Source: Maylandia zebra (taxonomy: Eukaryota; Chordata; Actinopteri; Cichliformes; Cichlidae). From it: a stretch of 64,000 bases of DNA. The position numbers and the translations under genes are program-made. A model generated the notes under the pieces. That model had not been told where the DNA came from. It searched no databases and saw only the letters and a list, made by a program, of their open reading frames with translations. Shown here in pieces: positions 1-10,767 of this stretch; the stretch's first letter is position 1; every line of letters begins with the position of its first letter. The stretch covers positions 12,063,529 to 12,127,528 of the forward strand of contig NC_135185.1 in the NCBI RefSeq assembly GCF_041146795.1. Direction: 5' to 3'.

Positions 1-42
1 GCACAATCGGTGGCTGACTAAATACTTTTTTGCCCCACTGTA
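1..42. mobile_element. Truncated terminal repeat of a Tc1/mariner-like element
   Basis: The first 42 bases end in ATACTTTTTTGCCCCACTGTA. Read in reverse this resembles the terminal inverted repeat of an abundant teleost Tc1/mariner-like family (starting CAGTGGGGCAAAAAAGTATT). The TA at 41-42 would be the target dinucleotide. The rest of the element would lie left of the window. The family match is from memory. Confidence 0.6.
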
Positions 43-1618
43 GTTGAGTAACATTTAAGGAAAGCCACAAAAGTTTTTGATTTAAAGTCCTTCTTTTTTT
101 GTCATTGTAACTTCTTAAAAAGACACAAAGAAGTGACAGTGCGGTTGAGGGTAGGACGCCATCTAGAGCGCACCACATTTGAATAAAAGTGATTATTGCA
201 ACACGTTATCACTTATAAGGAAAACTTGACACATGACATTTTAAAAGCAGATCTTAAAAGAGCCAAATGTGTGATCAGTTGCTACATTAACGTTAAGCAT
301 TGTTTGTATTTGTCTTCTGTCTGTGTATTTTTATTTGTATATCACATATCAGATTCATGTTACTTGCCCAGTGGCTTCTAAAGAAAATGAGCTTTTTTTT
401 GATAAATTCTGGCATGTGTAAGTTTTGTATTATTTTGGATTGATGACCACTAAGTTGTTCCATGGTCCACACATGGTTACACATTGGTCTTAACAAGCAA
501 AAGATCCCAGGTTCTTCAACATAACGACTGACCCATGACGTCCATTAATATAAAGCGTCAGAGTCAGATAAAAACAATTTTAAGGTGCGACGAGATAAAA
601 ATTAAACTGGATCCCAAAAGGGAACTTTTTTTGTACAACATCTAAAAGTTAAGACAAGTACAACAAACATAAAACCAGACAGCTTTATAGAGTAGAATGA
701 TACATTTGGTAAAGTAAATGTAATATGGCAAAACTAATATCTTGCGTTAAATTAAATTAAAAATAAATACAGTAAAATATAGATTTATGCAGAAATATAA
801 AGCCGAGCTTTGTGCTACGTTTTTCCCCCCAAAGCCATCCGTGGTGAGAAAATGTTAAATCTTTTGTTTGACAAAAAAGGTTTTTAAATTTACCTTGTAT
901 GATTTTTAAATATGTAAGTCAGATCTTTTAAGGACAGTAAAGCTTTTTTTCTTCTTTATTTAAATCCTTGCCATAGATCAGGGGTGCCCAATCCCGGTCC
1001 TCGAGAGCTACCGTCCTGCAGCTTTTAGATGCATCCCTACTCCAACACAGCTGAATCAAATGGTTTGATTACCTCTTCAGCATGCCATCGTGTTTGGCAA
1101 AGGCCTGATAACAAGCCATTCATTTGATTCAGCTGTGTTGGAGTAGGGATGCATCTAAAAGCTGCAGGACGGTAGCTCTCGAGGACCGGGATTGGGCACC
1201 CCTGCCATAGATGAATCACTATGTTTTGTCTTGTGGGATTTGTGTGTAATCTATTTAGTCGTCAGACAGAGTGAAATGGACAGGTTTTTGTCAGATAACA
1301 CAATCGCTTTGTGCTCTGATTGCATTTTGTGCCCATTTTGAACCAGGAAAATCCATGTTACATAATAATATATTTATAACAAAGCAAAAAAAAAAGTTAA
1401 AAACGACTTACTAAATCTGGCTACAAAACAGAATCGCAAATATCAGATGGAATTAAAGCAGCTGTGTATAAAACAGTGTGAGCTGGCAGCGCAGGGTTGA
1501 AATAAACCGTTAAGATGAGAGAAGAGACAAAACGTTATGAAAGATATCTTGTATCTGTACAGGTGCATATAAACAGGTGCTGCTGTTTCTCATCACTAAC
1601 GGTCTGTTTCACGCTCAG
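43..1618 (+). other. srrm1: srrm1 intron (3' part) upstream of the first visible exon
   Basis: AT-rich non-coding sequence. I searched it for the upstream srrm1 coding exon (about 38 N-terminal residues in human SRRM1) and did not find it, so that exon should lie left of the window. The only structured item inside is the hAT hairpin element at 979-1204. The intron ends at the acceptor CACGCTCAG (1610-1618). Confidence 0.75.
979..1204. mobile_element. Non-autonomous hAT transposon (hairpin MITE)
   Basis: This 226-bp element starts CAGGGGTGCCC and ends GGGCACCCCTG. Bases 979-1062 are an exact reverse complement of 1121-1204, giving 84-bp perfect arms around a 58-bp centre. It is flanked by a perfect 8-bp direct repeat CCATAGAT (971-978 and 1205-1212), the target-duplication length of hAT elements. 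No transposase is encoded. Perfect arms and duplications point to a recent insertion. It lies in an srrm1 intron about 0.4 kb before the first visible exon. Confidence 0.9.
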
Positions 1619-1741
1619 GTGGACATGACCAAAGTGAACCTAGAAGTCATCAAACCTTGGATTACGCAGCGAGTCACTGAGATTTTGGGGTTCGAGGATG
1701 ACGTCGTCATAGAGTTCATATTTAACCAGCTTGAGGAGAAG
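1619..1741 (+). CDS. srrm1: srrm1 exon: N-terminal half of PWI domain
   Basis: 41 codons, phase 0 at both ends, between CACGCTCAG and GTAATG. It encodes VDMTKVNLEVIKPWITQR and ends FNQLEEK. The P-W-I signature (residues 13-15 of the exon) names the nucleic-acid-binding PWI fold. The earlier ATG at 1577 is intronic and is not a start. Confidence 0.96.
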
Positions 1742-4700
1742 GTAATGTCTTTAATCGTGTTTATTTTTTGTTCTTTCAGAACTGTCATATATTGAAGGGC
1801 ATTGCTTAGTACTTAGTCAGTAAGAACGATATAAGCAAATAATTACACGTCCTAGTCAAACTGAGATTGAATGGGAAAAGTAACAGTTGGTGTAAGACTG
1901 ATTTATAATGACATTACCATGTTTTGCTGTTATGTGACAAAGTGCCTTTATCCAGCAGTCTTCTAATGATGATGTGATTTATGATTTAAAAGGCCTGAAC
2001 CAATATGGATGTTATACCTTGCATCAGAAGTATAGCACCAACACCTAATTAGCTCTCTCCTGAGCCCAAAGTCACTGAGCCCAACTCTCCCTTCATGATG
2101 CAGTGTGTGGTTTGAGGTGAGTTATATGCAGGGATCACCTATATCATGTCAGTGAAAGAAACGCCTAAAAAAAATAAATCAATTAAAAAAAATGCCATAA
2201 TCATATTCTTTGTAGGTGTTGACAGCCCATCGGTAGACTGCCCAACTCTCTTTAAACGTAACAGGAGGTACAGGCTCAAAACAGGACATAAAAGGGCTGA
2301 AACAGCCTGATTTTCTGTACTTTCTACCAATTGGGTTATCACGCAAAACTGAAAAGTATTGTCTCACTGGCCACCTCTGATTGCAAGTTTTTACTGTCTT
2401 TTGCACTCTGTTGAGTGTGGTCAGAAGTGTTTTCGCTTTCACTTGTTACCACACAAAACAGTCATGTGAGGGTGTCAAGAACACAAGTGTTATAACGTCA
2501 CTGCAGCAAGTTGAGAACTTCAACCTCTGGAGGTCAGCATAAACCTCGTAAGAAACAATACTTTTCAACTTGGTTTTAAGTTAGTACAAGTTCACTTATT
2601 TTCTACAAAACCCCTCTTAACAGTAAACCTGTAATATTGTAGATCCTATTTTTGTAGACTAAAGTGTACATTCACTCCAGGCTGTTTTATTTTAAGCATT
2701 ATGTCCAGCTGTTTTCCTTTCCATAAACTCTACTCTGTCCCACTGATAGATCAAAGCATGTAAGATGTCTGGAACTTGGGTAACTTCCATTGCACAGACA
2801 TACTTTATAAAACAGGAAACATTTCAGATAATTTATACTCTGTATTTGTAATTACCATACTGTCAGTGTACTCGTATATTTTTTGAATGCAAGTTTTGAT
2901 TTCAGTGCCATTTATCTTCGTTTATGGCTCGTTATTCTAAGAAAATCCAGATGTATGTATTTTCATATTTTATGTCGCCAGCATCACACATGTGTATTAT
3001 TTTTTACTTATTATTTTATCTTTTACTTGCCAGTGGGTGGGCTGTTTGAGCTAAATTTAAAGGGTACTGTTGCATAATGGAAAACAGTTGATACAGTTAA
3101 TGAGATTACGCTATCTCACAATCATTCTATCAGTTGTTGAAATAAAACTCAGTTTTTGTGTAACTGTGTACTCATTATTGCTTGTTCGTCTCTTGCAATT
3201 TAGATAAATGATATAACATTAAGCTCATGGTGGTTGAGTCTCAAGCAGTAGGGAGGCGGAAGCAAGCCAAGGGAGCTCCGTGCCCACTGATCCCACGGGA
3301 CTCACTGAAGACACCGGAACTGTACTTGCAGTGTTGGGTTTTAATGCACTCTGTATTGTGGCTGTTTGTTTACCTCCTGAAGTGTAGACGGTGGGGAGAC
3401 TGGAAAGCAAGGGGTGGGTAGCGGCCAAGGGGATGTATGGTAGTGGGCTAGCACTGAAGAAATCAAATTATACTACAATTTCTTTGTATTATGGGAGGTT
3501 TTGTTTTCTTCTTTTTATATTTTGTTATGGTAGATTGTAAATCTAGGGCAGCAGAATTGCATGCTGTGTTTATTTTATTTCTTTAACATCATTAGATGTG
3601 TCTCCCCTCAGCTAGCTCACAATCTCAGTTTCCTGAGTTTGTGAGTACAATTTAAATCAGTCTCATTTTTGTAGGTTGAGTCTAATATTGGATCCAGGGA
3701 TGTTAAATAGCCTAGTCAGTGTCTTACATGTTTTTAAGATGGTTATCTAAATAGTCTGAGGTATAAATTTATAGAGGAGTAGAAGGTAGGGAGCCCCGTT
3801 TGTGGGACCCTACCCCCCCTTGCTGTTTGGTCTTCAAGTATTTCAATGGCTACGTTTTTGTTTTTTCTCTCCTCCCTTCGTGTGTGTGTTGCAGCACCCG
3901 GATAGCAAGATGATGCAGATCAACCTGACTGGCTTTCTGAACGGGAAGAACGCCCGGGAGTTTATGAAGGACCTCTGGCCCCTGCTGCTGAGCGCCCAGG
4001 AGAACATTGCGGGCATCCCATCAGCTTTTCTGGAACAGAAGAAAGAGGAAATCAAACAGAGACAGGTGAGTTTTTCTAAATGGTGGAAGCGGGGATGGGC
4101 AAGATCACGCTGAGCTTGGTGGCTTTCCATTTATCTTTTTTTGAAAGTGTGTCATACAAGACTTTTTTTCTTTTTTTGGGTGGGGGGGTGGCTTTTGTTG
4201 TGTTTGCACAGCTGCTCCTCAACAAATTACATGTAGGAGGGGACCTGTAGCACAGACACGGGAATATAATGGTGTAAAATAAGTATTGACAAATTGCAGT
4301 AATAAGACCCCTTTTCTGTTAAAAAAAACTCTATAAAATATATCATGTTGAACTCAGTAATTATTTAAAAATAGGAGCAAAATGATTCATCTCTCATTGA
4401 TCTGTTTCTGGCAGATTGAACAGGAGAAACTTGCTTCTCTGAAGAAGGTGGATGAGGAAAAGAAGGAAAAGGACCTTAGAGAACGGGCTCAGTCAAAGAG
4501 CCCCAGGAGGTACGATTATTTTCATTTTGAGACCCATAGATGGAACTACAGCTTGTGAATTCGTTGTAGAACATGCAAACCTCTTGTATTTGCCTCTCTG
4601 GCCAGACGGAAAACGAGGTCACCATCGCCGCGAAGGAGGTCGCCATCACCACGGAGGAGGTCACCAGCGAAGCGGGAAAGGAAACGCAGCCCCTCACGCT

Positions 4701-7403
4701 CACCAAGGCGCAAACAAGCTAGTCCAGTTGGTGGCAGTTCACCCCCTCCGCCCCTGATGCAGCTGTCCACAAAATCTTCAGAGGAGCCAGTAGAACCAGA
4801 TACTTCAGGAAGAGCTGTGCCAGAGGCAGTCGTCCAAGAAGCTTCTTCCACCTGGTTTGTGGAATTCTTGCTTTTATTTGAAGTGGGCATTTAGTTGGAC
4901 TGGTATTATTTAGAACTTAAGACATTTAAATACTTTTCTTTTGCAGTGAGACAGTTGTGGAAGTAGTGAAAGCCGACTCTGTGAATGAAGTCAAAGAACA
5001 GTCGCCAGAGAAAACCCTTAAGAAAGAAGAGAGACCGAGGTCACGAGAAAGGGAGAAGGACACGAGGAGGGAAAGACACCATCGCTCACGCTCTCATTCT
5101 CGTTCTCGCAGACGCCGCTCGCGCTCTAGGTGATTTGACGTGTGGCTTTAACTTAAACTTTCATTATGAAAAATCAAAGTCTGTAAAGGAGTTTTCTATA
5201 TTTGCTGATTCTCTACCCAATCAGATCGTACTCCCCTCGCAGAAGACAAAGTCCCAGAAGGAGAATGTCTCCTCGTCGTAGGAGCCCTCCTAGACGTGCG
5301 CCAGCTAGCTCCAGGCACAGACCCAGGCGTTCCCCCGTCCGCAGGTCGGCATATTTATTTATTTTTTTGTATTGGCATGGATTTAATATTTTACTTCATG
5401 TTGTCTGTGGTATACAGACGCCTTTAAGCCTTTTTTTTGTCCTACAGGAGGCGCTCCCGCTCTGCTTCATCCTCTGGTAGCAGCTCATCAGGCTCTCGCT
5501 CGCCTAAAAAAGCAGTGAAAAGAATATCTACCACACCACCCCGAAAACAGGTCCATCATCCTGATACTTCCATTAGTCCCACAGGCAAGAACAGACGATC
5601 ACCGTCTCCACGAGCTAGAAGGGGCCGGGGCTCTCCTTCCCCACCCAGATCATCAGGTGTGCTTCAGTTCCTCCTTTGTACATTATATTAAAATATTTTT
5701 ACCTATGAAAACATTTGAAGACTTTATGCTTCTTCTGCACAACCAATGTTGGATTCCAATGTTAAACTTAATGAGTATCTCTAAGCTCGTTGCTGTTATT
5801 TTAATAAATCTGTGACAAGTGCATATAATTTTTGCTGTGCATTGTTTTTCAGGGTTTAAGAGAAAACAAGGAGGAAGGGCTGATTCTCCCCCTGACAACG
5901 TCAAGCCCAGACCATCTGAAGGCTCCGACTCGGGTAAGTGTAAAACGTGTTAAAGAACCATGCTGCCTTTCACCTCACGGATCTCGAAATATGGTGACTG
6001 TTTAACACTTTAACTCATCACTTTGCGCCCTGTGCAGTTACTGTGGCTTTCAGCAGGATGTACATGTTCACTTGTCATGCTTGTGCACCGTATTGTGTAC
6101 TTGGAGAGCTTAGTTGTAATTATTCTCATTGAGAAATTTAATTTACCAACACATAGTTGGGTACTTGTGTGAAATTCTCAGCATTCCAGAGCCTCAGCCT
6201 TTGGCTTGCTCCCACACTGAGAAGGCTGAGTCTGTGTAACCTGAAGGATCTCTTTACAGGGTGAAGCTGAGCCACCAGAACTGTTAAGAAACTGTGTGCT
6301 AATGCAAGGGGAAACTATAAATGTTGTAACATGATGACAGACCAAGCATCACAGCTATAAGTCTGTCTTCTGTAATACTTGTAGCATTTCCTTGGCAGTC
6401 TGTTTCCGGCTTTGCTAACACTGATGGGACACTCAATGCTCTGCATTTCAGAGGAGGATAAAAATGAGAAAGGGGCAACAGCAGATTCGGTGCAACAGCG
6501 ACGTCAGTATCGCAGGCAGAACCGACAATCGTCTTCAGGTTAAAAGCGTTTTTATCCCCGTTCTTTCTTTTCCCATACCCCCGCCCCTCTCTCTTTAACG
6601 AGTCTGTCCATGTCATCTTGCACTCATCGTCTCATGGACTTTTGAAGCTGTGTCCTAACCCCAACCTTGGTGTTTTTTCCCTGACCGCATACTGCCAAGG
6701 CTTCGCTGAAGCAGCTCTTGATGTCATTTGTTTGTGTGGTTTCAGAAACGGGGTCTTCATCCTCAGAAGATGAGGCGCCCAAGAGGGCAACAGGAGGGTC
6801 AGGTGCCAGAAATGGTGAGGTCAGGAGGAGGCGCAGTCGTACACAGTCTCCTCGAAGGCGACACAGGGATCCCTCCCCGAGGTCAGATAACACAGTATTT
6901 ACACATTATCTGACTTTTATTATCTCACTTTAACCTCGAAGTCTTAATAGTTTGTGCTCTGCTTATATTGTTTGTATGTATTAATTTTATTCCTCTGCGC
7001 CGACAGAGGCCTACTCAGGGCCAGACAGTGTTACGTTAAGTACAGTGTATCACTATCCGCCCACTTTCATCCATAATGTGGCACAAATGGAGCTGCGTGG
7101 GTGCTGCTCTTCCTAAAAGTGGATGTTTATTTTCCACATAACATAGTAACGTAGGCTGTACTAGCTGGAGAGCACTGGATCACAGTCTGTGTTGTTCATA
7201 GAACAGCTAATATCTTTTTTTTTTTCTCTTTTTTTTTTAAGTCTTGCTCATTGTGCTCGTGCCTGGCAGTGGGCCAGTCTCGACCCTGGGCTTTGCAGTA
7301 CTGTGGCTGAAGCTGACTTGCAGTCAAATCTAAGTTAAAGATTGTGACGCAATTTTTACATTAAGAATTTGTAGCTTTTTTGTCACTGGCAGTTATTTAC
7401 TGT

Positions 7404-7436
<33 letters not shown>

Positions 7437-9385
7437 TTTAATCCAGTGATTGCTTTAGTTTGGCCAGTGAATCCTTTATTACCAAATTCCTTCAAGGTCT
7501 GTATAACAAATGTGTTGACTCTTTACAGACCTTGAATAAAGCTGCAGCTTGTCTAGTTATGGGAGGCGGGCGGCCACAAGTTGGTGACTCTGATTTTGTT
7601 TTTTCCTTGCAGGAAAAGACGCTCTCCATCTCCAGTACGCAGACGTCGCACCCCTACTCCTCCTCGGCGTCGCAGATCTCCCTCTCCTCCTCAAAGACGC
7701 AGGTATAAGAATGTTTCCTTTTAAATTTAGACAAATGATCTCTCCAAACTTCTGTGTTGCAAACAGACTCCTGGGCAATAGCATGTGTTTCATACAGGAG
7801 TCATTGTTCCTGTCTTGTGGTTTTTATGAAATACTTAAAATTTTATGAATTACTTACCAATTTTAAAGTATTTCCTAAAGGTTGTATTTCCTGCTTCACA
7901 GGTCTCCTTCCCCACCACCCCGTCGTAGATCTCCATCCCCCAGACGATATTCTCCCCCTATCCAACGTCGCTACAGTCCTTCACCTTTGCCCTCTCAGAA
8001 AAGGAAACTGTCTAACTCGCCAATGAAACGCTCTTCACCGGCTACCAAGCGACGTCCCTCCAGATCCCCCAGACATAGAAGCTCTCCTCCTCCAAGAAGA
8101 CGATCCCCTCCCTCCTCGACATCTCCACCCAGACACAGGAGGAGCCCCATGCTGCCACCTGGGCGGCGAAGCAGAGATGCTCGATCCCCTGTTGCGGCAT
8201 CCAGACGCCTCTCCCCATCCCCTGCAAACCGCAGTCACGCTGTTAGAGGATCCACAACCCCCCCACGGCGCTATGAAACCTTGAGCACATCTCCGTCTAA
8301 CCAGCGCAGACAGCAGTCACCTCCACACAATAAAGTCATCCGCAGAGTTTCACGCACCCCAGAACGCCGTGACAACCAGAGGTAGGGATCACTTATGTAT
8401 CAGACAGAACAGCGTTTCAATTTCTGTTTACCTGTGACATTTTTGTGTGCCAATTATCTGATGTCACCTGTGTCATCTCTCTCAGACCATCTCCAAGCCC
8501 TCAGCCTATAAGAAGAGCGTCCTCCAGATCTGTTTCCCCTGAACCAGCAGCTCAGAAACGTCCGACTCAAGCATCCGCCTCCCCTTCCCCGTCTCGCTCT
8601 GCCAGTGCGTCTCCACCACCAGCCAAGAAAGCCAGCAGCGGTTCTGGAAGTCGATCTCCAAGCAAGGTTTGAGCTTATTCGCAGATATAAAAAAAAAAAA
8701 ATTTGAAATTTTTTTTTTTTAATGAAGGATGGTGGGGGTTAATGGTCTAACTGTTAAAATCTGTGCACGCCAATCATGGCAAGTTATAGCCTCAGGAAGT
8801 TGAACTTTTGCAGCATTGTTAAAAGGAAATGTCATCATATATGTTCAGTGTTTTTAAAACTTGAAACTGTAAATTCTAAATTCCTCCAACAGAAACACAT
8901 TAACTGTAAGCTGAGCTGCAGCACCGTTGCCATAATCCTTCTCTTAACTTTGTGTTGATATAAACATGCTTCATGCCTGTGTCGTCAAGTTCTGATGTTT
9001 CTCTTTCAGACTTCGGATGTTGACGGCGGTGCAAAGAAAAAGAAGAAGAAGAAGGAAAAGAAACACAAGAAGGAGAAGAAGCATAAAAAGCACAAGAAGC
9101 ATAAGAAGGAGAAGAGCAGTAGTGCTGCTGTGACTGGAGACACACAGGAGAACCAGGCTGCAGAGGAGGACAGAGATTCCAGAAAGGTAACATCAGTTTC
9201 CCCTCTGTCTGATTTCTGTTCGGTACAACAGCGGATATAGGTCGTTGAGTAAATGATGCGTTGTTGTTGTTTAGGAATCGGACAGTGACGTGGAAAACAC
9301 CTTGGATGATCTGGAAAAGCACCTTAGAGAGAAAGCGCTGCGCTCCATGAGGAAGGCCCAGATGTCTCCATCACAGATGTCCTGA
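1619..9385 (+). CDS. srrm1: Serine/arginine repetitive matrix protein 1 (SRRM1/SRm160), 5' exon(s) missing
   Basis: SRRM1 is a nuclear splicing coactivator that bridges SR proteins, snRNPs and the exon-junction complex and also promotes 3'-end processing. Coding exons by GT-AG boundaries and continuous frame: 1619-1741, 3895-4065, 4415-4509, 4606-4854, 4947-5129, 5225-5344, 5448-5656, 5853-5933, 6452-6538, 6746-6881, 7613-7702, 7902-8381, 8486-8666, 9010-9186, 9275-9385 (stop TGA). They total 2493 nt, 830 residues. Order: the rest of the PWI domain (LEVIKPWITQRVTEILGF through GFLNGKNAREF), a charged linker, a long RS/RRSPSP domain, a conserved SVQQRRQYRRQN block, RRYSPPIQRRYSPSP, a lysine-rich KKHKKHKKHKK tract, and the C-terminal LDDLEKHLREKALRSMRKAQ. 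Human SRRM1 is about 900 residues; roughly 38 N-terminal residues are off the left edge. Identification by recall of the human protein is strong throughout. Confidence 0.97.
1742..3894 (+). other. srrm1: srrm1 intron between the two PWI exons (2.15 kb)
   Basis: GTAATG donor, TTGCAG acceptor. It is AT-rich, and I see no repeat I recognise. Small ORFs here (for example 2139-2442 on the minus strand) have no family resemblance. Confidence 0.85.
3895..4065 (+). CDS. srrm1: srrm1 exon: C-terminal half of PWI domain
   Basis: 57 codons, phase 0 at both ends, after TTGCAG and before GTGAGT. It encodes HPDSKMMQINLTGFLNGKNA, then REFMKDLWPLLLSAQENIAG and the start of a charged helix (KKEEIKQRQ). This is the most conserved part of the protein. 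Confidence 0.96.
4066..4414 (+). other. srrm1: srrm1 intron, 349 bp
   Basis: T- and G-runs followed by AT-rich sequence. Donor GTGAGT, acceptor TCTGGCAG. Nothing else recognised. Confidence 0.8.
4415..5344 (+). CDS. srrm1: srrm1 exons 4415-4509, 4606-4854, 4947-5129, 5225-5344: linker and first RS blocks
   Basis: Four exons with introns of only 96, 92 and 95 bp. The first encodes a charged helix (EQEKLASLKKVDEEKKEKDL). The second starts the RRSPSP repeats and then a proline/acidic stretch (SSPPPPLMQ, SSEEPVEPD). The third is Lys/Glu-rich then RS (HRSRSHSRSRRRRSRS). The fourth is RSYSPRRRQSPRRRMSPRRR. The last three are multiples of three in length and phase 2 at both ends, so each could be skipped in frame. 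Confidence 0.93.
5448..6881 (+). CDS. srrm1: srrm1 exons 5448-5656, 5853-5933, 6452-6538, 6746-6881: Ser-rich middle region
   Basis: The exons encode RRRSRSASSSGSSSSGSRSP, a low-complexity RRSPSPRARRGRGSPSPP segment, an 81-nt exon (FKRKQGGRADSPPDNVKPRP), an 87-nt exon carrying the conserved DSVQQRRQYRRQNRQSSS, and a 136-nt exon with SSSEDEAPKRATGGSGARNG. The 81- and 87-nt exons are phase 1 at both ends and skippable in frame. Confidence 0.93.
5934..6451 (+). other. srrm1: srrm1 intron, 518 bp
   Basis: Donor GTAAGTG, acceptor GCATTTCAG. An internal acceptor-like CTCTTTACAG ends at 6259, but I see no clear donor after it, so I do not call an extra exon. Confidence 0.75.
6882..7612 (+). other. 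srrm1: srrm1 intron, 731 bp, with a TG/TA microsatellite
   Basis: It contains a (TG)12 run followed by a short TA run at 7404-7436. No other feature is recognised. Confidence 0.8.
7404..7436. repeat. (TG)n/(TA)n microsatellite in srrm1 intron
   Basis: Twelve uninterrupted TG units followed by a short TA stretch. Confidence 0.95.
7613..7702 (+). CDS. srrm1: srrm1 90-nt RS mini-exon
   Basis: Acceptor TCCTTGCAG, donor GTATAAG, phase 2 at both ends. It encodes RKRRSPSPVRRRRTPTPPRR, matching the alternating RRRTPTPPPRR motif of human SRRM1. Confidence 0.92.
7902..8381 (+). CDS. srrm1: srrm1 480-nt exon, main RS/RRSPSP block
   Basis: This is the largest coding exon, phase 2 at both ends. It begins RSPSPPPRRRSPSPRRYSPP and continues IQRRYSPSP, a landmark shared with mammalian SRRM1. 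It ends IRRVSRTPERRDNQR, also conserved. Nearly every tri- to hexapeptide carries an SP or RS phosphorylation-type site. The antisense ORFs over it are composition artefacts. Confidence 0.96.
8486..8666 (+). CDS. srrm1: srrm1 exon: C-terminal SP-rich segment
   Basis: It follows TCTCTCAG and encodes RPSPSPQPIRRASSRSVSPE, then a Ser/Pro/Ala-rich stretch ending SRSPSK. It ends in phase 0 at AAG before GTTTGA, so that donor is weaker than consensus. Confidence 0.93.
8667..9009 (+). other. srrm1: srrm1 intron, 343 bp
   Basis: It begins with a weak donor (GTTTGA) followed by A- and T-homopolymers at about 8690-8720 and ends TCTTTCAG. Nothing else recognised. Confidence 0.8.
9010..9186 (+). CDS. 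srrm1: srrm1 exon: lysine/histidine-rich tract
   Basis: 59 codons, phase 0. It starts TSDVDGGAKKKKKKK and continues with repeated EKKHKK/HKKHKK units, then an acidic stretch (AAEEDRDSRK). In the human protein the same position has a KKHKKHKKHKKEK tract. Confidence 0.95.
9275..9385 (+). CDS. srrm1: srrm1 last coding exon
   Basis: It encodes ESDSDVENTLDDLEKHLREK, then ALRSMRKAQMSPSQMS and TGA (9383-9385). The LDDLEKHLREKALRSMRKAQ C-terminus is nearly identical to mammalian SRRM1. The preceding intron is only 88 bp. Confidence 0.96.
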   Translation, partial: ESDSDVENTLDDLEKHLREKALRSMRKAQMSPSQMS

Positions 9386-10155
9386 AAGCAAGCGGCTCTC
9401 ACTCGTGAATTTTCCAATCACTCTTGATGTTTGTCATCAACCTGGTTCAGCTTTAGAATGTACAAATTGTTAAACCTTGACTTTTGTGTTTCTTTTTACT
9501 GGTTTGGTACATTCTGAAGGGTTTGATTTGTTGGTTAGTGTATTATCTGAACTGTAAAGAAGCTTGTGATGTTCATAATTTTAATTTGTCAGCAGGGAAA
9601 CAAGTTAGGCTCAGAGGTTTTGATTTGGGCAGGTTAAATATTATTTCCACAGCCTACAGTAGATTCTGTTGAGAAATGATTGCATGTGCAGTGATTGTCT
9701 CTGATGTGCATGAACCACTGACCTTATGAAGTATAGGTAACTATACAGTAACATACAGTTACTTTTGCCTTTTAGTTGTGAGAGACGGCTGTGTCCACTA
9801 TTAAAGAGGCTGTAACGGAACCTTTTGTCCCCTATTGTAACTTAATAGAGGTTTCGGCATCATTTAACCTGCTTATTTTTGAGTTTTAAATTCTTGTTTG
9901 AAGACTATGTGATACCTGCTTTGTTTTTTTTTTGTTTTTGTTTTTTTTCTTTTCCCAAACCGATAGATGATGCAGTTTGTGTTGACACTCTTGTACCAAG
10001 CTAATCTCTGTGGGACTGCTAATAGTATCTTTGTATTTAGTAATTTTGCCTCTTGTCATCTTGTCCTTTCAGAATTAAAACCTTTTTTATAGGATTAATG
10101 GTTTTGGAACATTTTGTCATTCTTTTTGGTTGTAATAAAATGTTGTAGAAAAGAA
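9386..10155 (+). other. srrm1: srrm1 3' UTR (end inferred)
   Basis: This AT-rich stretch follows the stop codon. Possible poly(A) signals are ATTAAA at 9800-9805, ATTAAA at 10074-10079 and AATAAA at 10134-10139. I take the last as the probable end because an ATT microsatellite begins right after it. The true cleavage site cannot be seen from sequence alone. Confidence 0.7.
10134..10139 (+). terminator. srrm1: Putative srrm1 poly(A) signal AATAAA
   Basis: A canonical hexamer about 750 bp after the stop codon. An ATTAAA variant lies 60 bp upstream. Confidence 0.6.
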
Positions 10156-10166
10156 TCTAAAAAGGG

Positions 10167-10184
10167 ATTATTATTATTATTCTC

Positions 10185-10229
<45 letters not shown>

Positions 10230-10242
10230 GTTGTTGTTGTTA
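10167..10242. repeat. (ATT)n/(GTT)n microsatellite
   Basis: An ATT run with one short interruption, changing to GTT at the end. ORFs through it (poly-Asn or poly-Leu) are artefacts. Confidence 0.95.
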
Positions 10243-10499
10243 TTTGTTTTATTTGTTTGGAAACATAGGCTGCTGTCAGGACAAGCAGCAAAAATGCTAG
10301 TTTCTATTTTCTGTACGTAATCAAAAGTGCAATTGCCAAACATTTTTGTGTCAAATCAGTAAAATTCTGTTAAATCCATCTTAAAGGACAAACATTTTTG
10401 GAATAAGGTTCTGTATAAGGCCTGAGTTCGTTTAGCTTAGATTTAATTTGAAAACAGTTCTATATTATGTAATGTATGAGATCAAATTTAAGAAGCCGT

Positions 10500-10709
10500 G
10501 AGCTTAACAAACATACAGCACTGAACTCATTTAGACAGCTAAGTAACTTCTGACATTTGAATATTCTTCAGGAATTGTTCTCTGGGCTTTTGAGGGACAT
10601 GCAAAGCTCTTGTTTGGATGTTGTCTGCCTTAAGATGAGCCCACACTGCTTCAGTAATGTTGAGGTCTGGGCTCTGGAGACCAATCCATGACCGGTCGTG
10701 TTACATCGT

Positions 10710-10767
<58 letters not shown>

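Noticed and set aside
1963..2065. C/D-box snoRNA-like motifs in an srrm1 intron
   Set aside because: ATGATGA and CTGA motifs are present but spacing and terminal stem do not fit.
6260..6330. Possible poison exon in srrm1 intron after CTCTTTACAG
   Set aside because: No convincing donor follows; the acceptor-like sequence alone is not enough.
8035..8238. Antisense Gly/Arg/Ser ORFs over srrm1
   Set aside because: Complement of the RRSPSP-coding exon; no independent evidence.
10095..10343. Poly-Asn and poly-Leu ORFs
   Set aside because: Translations of the ATT microsatellite.
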